A stretch of DNA of 8,212 nt from Methylocapsa sp. (GTDB taxonomy: Bacteria; Pseudomonadota; Alphaproteobacteria; Rhizobiales; Beijerinckiaceae), in assembly GCA_017353815.1 (NCBI GenBank), contig JAFMSB010000057.1, positions 1-8,212 on the forward strand. The letters are read 5' to 3'. Position 1 is the stretch's first letter. Every line of letters begins with the position of its first letter. Positions 1 to 6,396 of this stretch are shown here, in pieces. The notes beneath the pieces were generated by a model. That model saw only the letters and a list, made by a program, of their open reading frames with translations. It did not search any database and was not told where the DNA came from. A program made the translations under genes and the position numbers.

Positions 1-1212
1 GCTTTCGACGCCAAGCTTCGGATAAAGCGACATGGCATCGCTCGCGACATGATGGCCGTCGCAATTGAACAGGTGAATGCCATCCTCTGCGACCGCAATC
101 CGGAAACTCGCATCCCGCACTTCCGCGGCGATTTCGGCGATTTCTTGCGCCGAGGACGGAAAAGGCGCCCAGTCGTGCAATTGGAGAAGCTCGGCGCCAT
201 AGCCTTTCGGCAAGGCGTTGTCCTCGCGCGCGGCAAACATGAGGCGGCGTGCGGCGTCATGTTCTTGAATGGTGCGCCGCGTGTGCGGGCTTACTTGAAC
301 GGTCAGCACATTGCGGATGTCGAGCTCCGAGCAGATGCCGATAAGCGCCGCCGTGATGCCGCCGGAATCCGCCTCGGTCAATTCGGTTAGATTCCCGGTT
401 CCCATCATCATCTCGGCCCCGGGAAGGAGCCGCCGCGCCTCGACATAGCGGGCAAGTGACGTCGCAAATCCAAAATGGATCGGGTCGAGGACCGGATCGG
501 CAATGAATGCAAGCCCGCGCTCCTCGGTCCTGCGCGCGGCCCGGACAAGCGAATCCAAATCGCCATGCGGGGATGGCACGAGCACGGGAATGGCATTCCC
601 GGCCTCGGCGATATCGATGCTGTCTTCGTCCAGGCTCAAAAGAAAATCCGCTCCGGCTCGCGCCCCGCGCAGGAGTTCCTGCCTGTCCGCGGAATCGACG
701 CTGATCTGATGCCCCGCCCTTTTCAGGGCGGCGATGCTTTTCTCGAGATGCGGAAAGGGCGTATCCGGAAGGCACCCAAGATCGATCACATCGGCGCCCG
801 ATTTTTTTAGGGAGTCCGCGCGATTGAGTAGAGCCTCGACGGAGAGAGCGGTGGCATCGACGATCTCGCCGAATATGCGGATGTTAAACCGGGAGAGATC
901 GGGAGGCATTCCGCCATGGCCGAGAAAGGCGGGCAGATCGCTGAGCTCGTCTGGCCCGCGCGTGACCGGTAGTCCAAAGTGGCTGGCGAGCCGGGAAAGA
1001 TCGGCCCGGCAGCGGCCAGGAAGCAATATGCGGCCGGCCTTGACCGGCTTGTGGAGCCTGCGGAGAATGATCGCCTCCGTCATCAAAGCGGCAACTTTCA
1101 CGCCAATGTCACGAATCTCCCACGTAAATGGCGTCTGGCCTAGAGTCTGCATAAGTCTCTCCAGCCGCCGATAAGCAAGATGGCCCGTGAGGAGGAGGAG
1201 ATGCTCGGTCAT
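1..1212 (-). CDS. DUF6513-containing dihydropteroate synthase-like protein (C-terminus beyond window)
   Basis: An uninterrupted reading frame of 404 codons runs from the ATG at 1212 off the left edge. Residues 1-45 have the small N-terminal domain typical of DUF6513 proteins (MTEHLLLLTGHLA, then GVKVAALMT at 37-45). The following TIM-barrel part resembles dihydropteroate synthase: GADVIDLG (139-146), ISVDSADRQEL (170-180), ADPVLDPIHFG (238-248) and MMGTGNLTELTEADSGGI (269-286). From family knowledge, these DHPS-related proteins are found in methanogens and in methylotrophs that use tetrahydromethanopterin, and are placed in or near synthesis of that C1 carrier; the exact reaction is not settled, so I assign no symbol. 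The ATG was chosen because it matches the family N-terminus, although its ribosome-binding site is weak. The frame stays open upstream to a stop at 1324-1326, with a possible TTG at 1257. It is divergent from kup. Confidence 0.9.
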   Translation of the reverse strand, partial: MTEHLLLLTGHLAYRRLERLMQTLGQTPFTWEIRDIGVKVAALMTEAIILRRLHKPVKAGRILLPGRCRADLSRLASHFGLPVTRGPDELSDLPAFLGHGGMPPDLSRFNIRIFGEIVDATALSVEALLNRADSLKKSGADVIDLGCLPDTPFPHLEKSIAALKRAGHQISVDSADRQELLRGARAGADFLLSLDEDSIDIAEAGNAIPVLVPSPHGDLDSLVRAARRTEERGLAFIADPVLDPIHFGFATSLARYVEARRLLPGAEMMMGTGNLTELTEADSGGITAALIGICSELDIRNVLTVQVSPHTRRTIQEHDAARRLMFAAREDNALPKGYGAELLQLHDWAPFPSSAQEIAEIAAEVRDASFRIAVAEDGIHLFNCDGHHVASDAMSLYPKLGVES

Positions 1213-1381
1213 TTGATGGGCAGTTCTGATATCGAGGCCATCTTCAACGGAAATCAATAAGGCGAAGTGGCAGCTTATACTACGGCCGGGCGCGTCTCGA
1301 AGCGGATGAACGGTGCACCCTTCTCATCCGGCCTGTGAAAGATTATATCGCATCGCGCCAACCCAGTCCCGGCGGCGCTGA

Positions 1382-1396
1382 CGGCCACGCTGGCCG
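1382..1396 (+). promoter_or_regulatory. Hairpin directly upstream of the kup ribosome-binding site
   Basis: CGGCCA-cgc-TGGCCG forms a perfect 6 bp stem with a 3-base loop, ending two bases before the GGAGGG Shine-Dalgarno sequence. If it lies in the kup leader it could affect ribosome access. The structure is read directly from the sequence; a regulatory role is only inferred, and such GC-rich stems also occur by chance in this genome. Confidence 0.35.
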
Positions 1397-1397
1397 C

Positions 1398-1403
1398 GGA
1401 GGG
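1398..1403 (+). promoter_or_regulatory. Ribosome-binding site of kup
   Basis: GGAGGG lies 8 bases before the ATG at 1412 and fixes that codon as the start. Confidence 0.8.
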
Positions 1404-1411
1404 CAATTCCT

Positions 1412-3337
1412 ATGAGAACACCCCGTGCGCAACAAAAAGACCCCGCCGATCCGGGGGATGGCCAAGAAGCTCCGCCGGCACAGGCAAAGGCCGCCTTTGC
1501 TGCGCTGGCGCTGGGCTCGCTCGGCGTCATCTACGGCGATATTGGAACGAGCCCCCTTTATGCACTGCGCGCATCCCTGAGCCACTTTAGGGCAGGCGGC
1601 GTCACCGAGGCGGGCGTCCTCGGCACGGTCTCTCTGTTGATCTGGGCGTTGTTTTTTACCGTCACCGCCAAATATGTGCTCTTTCTTATGCGGGCCGACA
1701 ACAAGGGCGAGGGCGGCACTTTGTCCTTGATGGCGCTTGCGCAATCCGCGCTCGGCCGCAGCGTGGCCTATGTGTTTCTCCTTGGCGTTGCCGGAGCGGC
1801 GCTGTTTTCGGGCGATGCGATCATTACTCCCGCGATTTCCGTGCTCTCGGCCCTTGAGGGCCTCGATCTCGTCACACCGGTTATATCGCCCTATATCCTG
1901 CCGCTCACAATCCTCGTGCTGATTGGCCTGTTTTGGGGACAGAGGAGGGGAACTGCGAGGGTCGCGGCCTTCTTTGGCCCCATCATGGGGATTTTTTTTA
2001 TAACGATTGGCCTGCTTGGTGCCCTCCATATCAAGGACGCGCCGCGGATCGTCCATGCTTTCAACCCGGCCATGGGCATAAAATTTCTCCTCGGTCACGG
2101 GATGCTCGGTTTTATGGTGCTCGGCGCCGTATTCCTCGCTGTCACGGGCTCGGAGGCGCTATATGCCGATATGGGTCATTTCGGCCGCAAACCCATTCAA
2201 GTGACCTGGCTCGTTTTCGTGCTGCCTGCGCTGATTCTGAATTATCTCGGCCAGGGAGCACTTGTGCTCTCCGACCCGCAGGCTGTCGAAAATCCATTTT
2301 TTCTGCTCGCTCCGCACTGGGGGCTTTTGCCGCTCGTCGTTCTTGCGACGATTGCCACGATTATCGCGAGCCAGGCTGTCATCACCGGCGCTTTTTCGGT
2401 CGTTCGCCAGTCTGTTCAGCTCGGGCTTTTGCCCCGGATGCTCATCCTGCATACCTCGGAGACGCTGGAAGGCCAGATCTTCGTGCCGCGAATAAACCGG
2501 CTCTTGCTGATTGGCGTCCTCCTGCTGGTCTTATTCTTCAAGACTTCGAGCGCGCTGGCTTCGGCTTATGGCACTGCGGTGACCGGGACGATGGTGGTGA
2601 CCACGGCTCTTGCCTTTATTGTGGTCTGGAAATGCTGGCGCTGGCCGCTGTTGCTTGCGGTGCCTTTCGTGTTTGCTTTCCTTGCAGTCGATCTTGTTTT
2701 TCTTGGCGCCAATCTCATCAAGGTCGTCGAGGGCGGATGGGTGCCGCTTCTGATCGCGGCCACGGTGATGATCGTGATGTGGACCTGGGTGCGCGGGACA
2801 ACTCTGCTCGCGAATAAATTGCGCCGTGATTCGATCCCGACGCCCGACCTTGTCAAAATGCTGGATAAATCGAAGCCGATCCGCGTGCCGGGAACGGCAA
2901 TTTTCTTAACGAGCTCGCCCGACATAGCTCCTTCCGCTTTAATGCATAATCTCAAGCACAACAAGGTCCTGCATGAACGGGTTTGGATCCTGTCGGTTTT
3001 GACCGAAAACTTGCCGCGCGTTCCGCCAGCCAAGCGCTTTCAGATCGAAAAACTTTCGGAAGACTTTACCCGCGTGATTTTGCACTTTGGCTATATGGAA
3101 AGCCCCCGCGTGCCCGCGGCCCTCGCCTTGATGCGAAAGGCGGGCTACAAATGCGACATCATGACGACGTCGTTTTTCCTTGGGCGTTTCAACATCAAGC
3201 CCGCGCCCAATTCGCCGATGCCCTCCTGGCAGAACCGGCTGTTCATTACTCTTGCCCGGCAGGCAGCTCCGCCGCCGGACTTTTTCGCGATACCTTCCGA
3301 CCGGGTCGTCGAACTCGGCGCGCAAGTCACGGTATAA
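1412..3337 (+). CDS. kup: Low-affinity potassium transport system protein Kup
   Basis: The 641-residue product is a KUP/HAK/KT family (TC 2.A.72) potassium permease, a proton-coupled K+ importer of the inner membrane; the E. coli homologue has 622 residues. The family signature GSLGVIYGDIGTSPLYAL is at 35-52. Other hallmarks are NKGEGGTLSLMALAQ (97-111), GDAIITP (134-140), GSEALYADMGHFG (246-258), NYLGQGA (277-283), SQAVITGAFSV (320-330), AYGTAVTGTM (385-394) and GGWVPL (441-446). About twelve hydrophobic segments lie between residues 30 and 460, followed by a soluble C-terminal domain of about 180 residues. The first 28 residues are Pro/Ala/Gln-rich and poorly conserved in type. A GGAGGG motif supports the start. 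The gene is complete, appears to be transcribed alone, and converges on the sensor kinase downstream. No K+-sensing element such as a c-di-AMP riboswitch was recognised. Confidence 0.97.
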   Translation: MRTPRAQQKDPADPGDGQEAPPAQAKAAFAALALGSLGVIYGDIGTSPLYALRASLSHFRAGGVTEAGVLGTVSLLIWALFFTVTAKYVLFLMRADNKGEGGTLSLMALAQSALGRSVAYVFLLGVAGAALFSGDAIITPAISVLSALEGLDLVTPVISPYILPLTILVLIGLFWGQRRGTARVAAFFGPIMGIFFITIGLLGALHIKDAPRIVHAFNPAMGIKFLLGHGMLGFMVLGAVFLAVTGSEALYADMGHFGRKPIQVTWLVFVLPALILNYLGQGALVLSDPQAVENPFFLLAPHWGLLPLVVLATIATIIASQAVITGAFSVVRQSVQLGLLPRMLILHTSETLEGQIFVPRINRLLLIGVLLLVLFFKTSSALASAYGTAVTGTMVVTTALAFIVVWKCWRWPLLLAVPFVFAFLAVDLVFLGANLIKVVEGGWVPLLIAATVMIVMWTWVRGTTLLANKLRRDSIPTPDLVKMLDKSKPIRVPGTAIFLTSSPDIAPSALMHNLKHNKVLHERVWILSVLTENLPRVPPAKRFQIEKLSEDFTRVILHFGYMESPRVPAALALMRKAGYKCDIMTTSFFLGRFNIKPAPNSPMPSWQNRLFITLARQAAPPPDFFAIPSDRVVELGAQVTV

Positions 3338-3457
3338 GCTCGCAGCGCTGCCATTGTGGGTACATGGAAACAGAAGGGCCGGTCCCACCGCCTAGAGCGA
3401 GGTTTGCTCCGCGGAGCTAAGTGATATTCGCCACAATCATTTCGGGCCCGGCATCGC
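3338..3457. other. Convergent intergenic region between kup and the sensor kinase
   Basis: The 120 bp gap holds three short perfect palindromes: GCAGCGCTGC (3342-3351), GCTCCGCGGAGC (3406-3417) and CGGGCCCG (3443-3450). None has a usable loop plus a T-tract, so a classical intrinsic terminator cannot be called for either gene. No gene is seen. Confidence 0.5.
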
Positions 3458-4684
3458 CTAACTAGCAGGTGCAATCGATCTCAAAGGGATCCTGAGTTCG
3501 AACTCCGAGCCTTGATCGCGCACCTTTGCGAAAAGCTTCGCGTTGAGACTTTGCGCCAGCGCCATGACAATTCGCATGCCAAGGCCCGGCGTTTTTTCGA
3601 GCTCAAAGTCCTGGGGGAGTCCTACTCCCTCATCTATGACTTTCAGCGACAAAAGGTCTGGTTCTTGCTTTTCGAGAATGACCCGGATCGTGCCCTTTGC
3701 ATCGCCGGGATAGGCATATTTGGCGGCATTGGTTACGAGCTCGATCGCGATCAAGGCAATGGAAATGCCGCGGTCCGTTGCAACCCGGATTCCCTCCGGC
3801 GCATCTCCCCGAACGATGCAGCCGGGGGCAGAAGCGCCGAGGTCCCGGCATACATCCCGCAGGTAAGCACCGATATCCAATGATCCGATCTCATGATTTT
3901 TATAAAGGCTCTCATGGGCGCGCGCGATCGCCAGCACTCTGTTCGATGCTTCCCGCAGCTCCCTCCGGACCTCCTCATTACCCCCTTGGTTTGCATGGAG
4001 ATTAAGCATGCTTGCGACGATTTGGAGGCTGTTCTTCACCCGGTGATGAATCTCTTTGAGTAGCAGCTCTTGCCGTTCGATGGCGGCCTGAAGACGTCGC
4101 TCATTACGTTGGCGTTCAATCGCCATGCCGAGCATATTGGCTGCTCCTTGCAAGAAGGAGATATCGTCTTGCGTGAAATCCCCTTCTGTGCGGGCATCCG
4201 CCTCCAGCACCCCAAAGGGTGATCCGTCGCCTTGCAAAATAACGTTGATCGCGCGGCGTATGCCGTAACGGACGAGAAGCTCGGGCGTTCGAAACCGCTC
4301 CTCATTTTCCAAATGGTTCGAGATCACCGCCTTGCCGGTGCGCAGGGCAAAACCGGCGGGCGACTCGAGATCCGCTCCTAGCCGGGCCTTGCCAATAATA
4401 TCGTTTCCCCATCCCACGCCCGTGCGCACCAAGAAACATTTTTCGCCCGGCAGATATTCCATGACCTTGCAGAACTCCGCTCCCAAACCGGCCGCAGTCA
4501 GGCGCGCCGTCTCACCGAGCAACTCCTCGAAGGGCACGCCCTTTAGGGCCAGCACGCCGAGTTCGCCCAGTATTTCCTGCTGACGGACGCGCATATGCAG
4601 GGACCGCAGGGTTTCCTCGAACTGCCCGGCCGGGTCGGGGCTCGGCTCGACGACGGGTTTTTGGGTATCGGGAGGAGTGGCCAT
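3458..4684 (-). CDS. Soluble GAF-domain sensor histidine kinase (HisKA_2 family), orphan
   Basis: The 408-residue product is a cytosolic two-component sensor kinase with no membrane segment or signal peptide. After a proline-rich start, a coiled-coil-like stretch (about 25-45) leads into a GAF sensory domain (about 50-185, including EFCKVMEYLPGE, VISNHLENEERF and AINVILQGDG). A second helix leads to the dimerisation/phosphoacceptor motif EIHHRVKNSLQ (211-221). The ATP-binding domain follows: N box ELVTNAAKYAY (315-325), G1 box DEGVGLP (351-357) and G2 box GLGMRIV (367-373). The HHRVKN form is typical of HisKA_2 kinases. I chose the ATG at 4684; the frame extends to a TTG at 4759, but those 25 extra residues are basic and unlike the family. 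No response regulator or phosphotransfer partner lies within the window, so signal and output are unknown. Confidence 0.93.
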   Translation of the reverse strand: MATPPDTQKPVVEPSPDPAGQFEETLRSLHMRVRQQEILGELGVLALKGVPFEELLGETARLTAAGLGAEFCKVMEYLPGEKCFLVRTGVGWGNDIIGKARLGADLESPAGFALRTGKAVISNHLENEERFRTPELLVRYGIRRAINVILQGDGSPFGVLEADARTEGDFTQDDISFLQGAANMLGMAIERQRNERRLQAAIERQELLLKEIHHRVKNSLQIVASMLNLHANQGGNEEVRRELREASNRVLAIARAHESLYKNHEIGSLDIGAYLRDVCRDLGASAPGCIVRGDAPEGIRVATDRGISIALIAIELVTNAAKYAYPGDAKGTIRVILEKQEPDLLSLKVIDEGVGLPQDFELEKTPGLGMRIVMALAQSLNAKLFAKVRDQGSEFELRIPLRSIAPAS

Positions 4685-4899
4685 TGTGCTGACTCTGCTA
4701 GCGGAAGCGCGCTTCACACAGAACCGGGAATGATGGCGGAGAGAGCGTCCGTCATACAAGTGTTTTTGGCCGTCCGTAGCTGACTAGAAGCTCCCTTAGA
4801 TTTCAGCATCTTGGCGAATGATCCATCTTTTCATGTCTGCCATCGTATGCCAAAATCCGCGTCCAGATGTAAGACCAATTGTAAGGCCGGACAGCGGCG
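4685..4899. other. Intergenic region between the sensor kinase and the integrase remnant
   Basis: These 215 bp should contain the kinase promoter on the minus strand. No convincing promoter, hairpin, tRNA or attachment-site repeat was recognised. In particular there is no tRNA 3' end beside the integrase remnant, where a P4-type element would normally be anchored. Confidence 0.4.
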
Positions 4900-5283
4900 A
4901 TGGGAAAATTATCGGCGAGGAAAGTGGCCACGGCAAGCCCCGGCCGTTACGGCGATGGCAGGGGCCTGTGGCTTGCCGTCTCGTCCAAAGACGCGGCCAA
5001 GTGGGTCTTCAGGTTCTCCTGGCAGGGCAGGGTCACCGAGGCGGGCCTTGGCGCTTTCCCGGCTGTTGGCCTGGCCGAAGCTCGCGAGAAGGCCGCTGAG
5101 GCCCGCAAGCTCCGGGCAAGTAGGATCAACCCCATCGAAGCGCGCAGAGCCGGATCCGAGCGCGGAGGGAAAGGGCGAAGCGAACTCGGAGGGCGTCCGG
5201 ATCTATGGGACAAGTTTTACATGGGTGCGCCACCACGACAGAGGCAATCCGTCGAGCGATACAACATAGTCAAGAGAGCCTGA
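4900..5283 (+). pseudogene. Tyrosine recombinase/integrase, N-terminal arm-binding fragment only
   Basis: From the ATG at 4900 about 83 residues match the DUF4102 arm-type DNA-binding domain of P4-like prophage or island integrases: LSARKVATASPGRYGDG near the start, GLWLAVS, KWVFRFSWQGRVTEAGLG and LAEAREKAAEARK, ending at INPIEARRA. Similarity stops near 5150. The frame then runs through unrelated Gly/Arg/Glu-rich sequence into the start of the transposase and stops at 5283. The core-binding and catalytic domains, with the R-H-R-Y residues of a full protein of roughly 400 residues, are absent here. The fragment therefore cannot recombine DNA. It most likely marks a former genomic island whose integrase was cut by the adjacent insertion element or by a deletion. 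Confidence 0.85.
5188..5193 (+). promoter_or_regulatory. Ribosome-binding site of the transposase
   Basis: GGAGGG lies 11 bases before the ATG at 5205 and supports that start. The seven bases CGGAGGG also occur 24 bases earlier (5163-5169). Confidence 0.5.
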
Positions 5284-6196
5284 GGATCCTGGCCAGGCGC
5301 TACGGGATCAATCCCAAGACAGTGGGCAAGTGGCGCAAACGCAGCTTTTTGGCCGATCGGCCGGCCGGACCGGGAGAGCCAAAATCCACCGTGCTGACGA
5401 TCGAGGATGAGGCGATCATCGTCGCATTTTGCCGGCACACCCTGTTGCCGCTCGACGATTGCCTCTATGCGCTGCAGCCGGCAATCCCGCATCTGATGCG
5501 ATCCTCCCTGCATCGCTGTCTGCAGCGCCACGGCATCAGCCAATTGCCAGATATCGAAGGGGGCAAGCCCTCGAAGAAGAAGTTCAAGACCTATCCAATC
5601 GGCTTCTTCCATATCGGCATCGCCGAAGTGCGGACGGAAGAAGGCAAGCTCCACCTCTTCGTTGCCATCGATAGGACCTCGAAATTCGCCTTCGTCGAGT
5701 TGCGCGAGAAGGCTACGGCGAAAATCGCCGCCGGTTTCCTTCGCCATCTTATCGCGGCAGCGCCCTACAAAATCCAGACCGTGCTCACCGACAATGGCAT
5801 CCAGTTCACGGCGCCAGGCGCCGGCGGCTCGGCCGTCTGCGCGATCAAGGAGGCGATGGCCAGAGGCGAACTCTTCCGCGCTCATGCCTTTGAACTTGCC
5901 TGTGCGAAGAACGATATTGACCATCGGCTGATCAAGCCGAAGCACCCTTGGACGAATGGGCAGGTCGCGCGAATGAATCGAACAATCAAGGAAGCCACAG
6001 TCCAGCGCTTCCACTATGAGAGCCATCAACAGCTTCGAGGGCATCTGGCCGACTTCGTCGCAGCCTGCAATTTCGCACGCCGCCGCAAGACCTGAAGGGT
6101 TTCACCCTCTTCGAATACATCTGCAAATGCTGGACTTCTCAGCCAGAACGATTCAAACTCAATCCGCTCCAGCTAAAGCTGGGACTAAACAGCTAG
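5205..6196 (+). pseudogene. IS481-family transposase, frameshifted and with two catalytic residues replaced
   Basis: The frame from the ATG at 5205 gives 296 residues (stop at 6093-6095). It has an N-terminal helix-turn-helix (about 14-46, ending in GINPKTVGKWRKR) and an rve/integrase-core fold (about 125-290). In this family the DDE residues lie in HIDIAEV, TDNG and NGQVERMNRT. Here the first is HIGIAEV (Gly138, codon GGC at 5616-5618), the second is intact (Asp196), and the third is NGQVARMNRT (Ala255, codon GCG at 5967-5969). The frame stops after FARRRKT. In another frame the expected ending continues at once (LKGFTLFEYICKCWTSQP, then ERFKLNPLQ) to a TAG at 6194-6196, which fits loss of one C near 6090-6094. 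The protein is very probably inactive for transposition. Family assignment is from recognised conserved blocks. Confidence 0.93.
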
Positions 6197-6361
6197 CCGG
6201 CGGCGAAGTTCGCGGAGGCAGGCGCGGACGCCGTTCTGGCGGATTTCAAAGAAGACGCTGTGAAGACGGCGGCGCAGGAGGTGGTCGCCGCCGGTCACAA
6301 GGCTCTCGCCGTCCGTTGCGATGTGAGCGACGACGTTATGCGCCGACGTATTGAGGCCTAA
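6197..6361 (+). pseudogene. Short-chain dehydrogenase/reductase, internal fragment
   Basis: Immediately behind the transposase stop, and in the same frame as its C-terminal piece, about 48 codons read like residues 20-70 of a classical SDR: AAKFAEAGADAVLADFKED, then AVKTAAQEVVAAGHKALA and VRCDVSDD. This covers the second helix, the second strand with its cofactor-selecting Asp, the third helix, and the CDVSD strand end. The TGxxxGIG nucleotide-binding loop before it and the NNAG, catalytic Ser, YxxxK and C-terminal parts after it are all missing. The match fades after DDV and a TAA follows at 6359-6361. There is no start codon of its own, so it is not expected to be made. The assignment rests on pattern recognition over a short stretch. 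Confidence 0.72.
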
Positions 6362-6371
6362 CAGACGATGA

Positions 6372-6396
6372 AGCGGCGGCATCACAAACCGCCGCT
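6372..6396 (-). terminator. Candidate terminator hairpin after the secreted GyrI-like gene
   Basis: AGCGGCGG (6372-6379) and CCGCCGCT (6389-6396) form a perfect 8 bp stem around a 9-base loop. On the minus strand the hairpin begins within the stop codon of the secreted protein gene and is followed by TTCATCGTCT, which is only weakly T-rich. It is placed as a terminator would be, but it is not a strong intrinsic terminator. Confidence 0.45.

Larger units (their letters stand above)
1213..1411. other. Divergent intergenic region between the DHPS-like gene and kup
   Basis: This 199 bp gap should hold the promoters of both flanking genes. The only structures I can support are the kup ribosome-binding site and the hairpin just before it, listed separately. 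AT-rich stretches such as TTATACT (1275-1281) and GATTATAT (1341-1348) could be -10 elements, but neither has a convincing -35 partner, so no promoter is called. No RNA gene is recognisable. Confidence 0.5.
5160..6196 (+). mobile_element. IS481-family insertion sequence remnant
   Basis: A single transposase frame of IS481 type makes up almost the whole element. Terminal inverted repeats and a target duplication could not be identified: the left side passes directly from integrase sequence, and on the right the dehydrogenase-like sequence resumes only a few bases after the transposase stop at 6196. The right end must therefore overlap the end of the transposase gene or be deleted. The left boundary given is approximate. 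Confidence 0.6.

Noticed and set aside
257..775. A 172-codon minus-strand frame in the first kilobase.
   Set aside because: It overlaps the DHPS-like frame on the same strand, in another register, and has an Arg-rich composition typical of an out-of-frame reading.
1275..1348. TTATACT and GATTATAT as -10 promoter elements for kup.
   Set aside because: Neither has a matching -35 element at suitable spacing, so these may be chance AT-rich words.
1343..2098. A 251-codon open frame on the minus strand overlapping the kup start.
   Set aside because: The product is a low-complexity Arg/Lys/Gln/Asp-rich string antisense to the conserved kup signature.
1933..2817. A 294-codon open frame on the plus strand inside kup.
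   Set aside because: It is an alternative frame of a GC-rich membrane protein gene; its product is Cys/Arg/Gly-rich and unlike any protein, while the kup frame is fully conserved.
4685..4759. A 25-codon N-terminal extension of the sensor kinase from a TTG.
   Set aside because: The added residues are basic and not family-like; the internal ATG at 4684 gives a normal N-terminus.
5217..6044. A 275-codon open frame on the minus strand, antisense to the transposase.
   Set aside because: It mirrors the codon structure of the transposase on the other strand, resembles no family, and the sense frame has clear IS481 motifs.
6168..6181. CCAGCT-aa-AGCTGG near the end of the transposase, as a possible terminal inverted repeat or terminator.
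   Set aside because: It lies within the conserved C-terminal coding part, has no copy at the left end, and a 2-base loop is too short for a stable hairpin.
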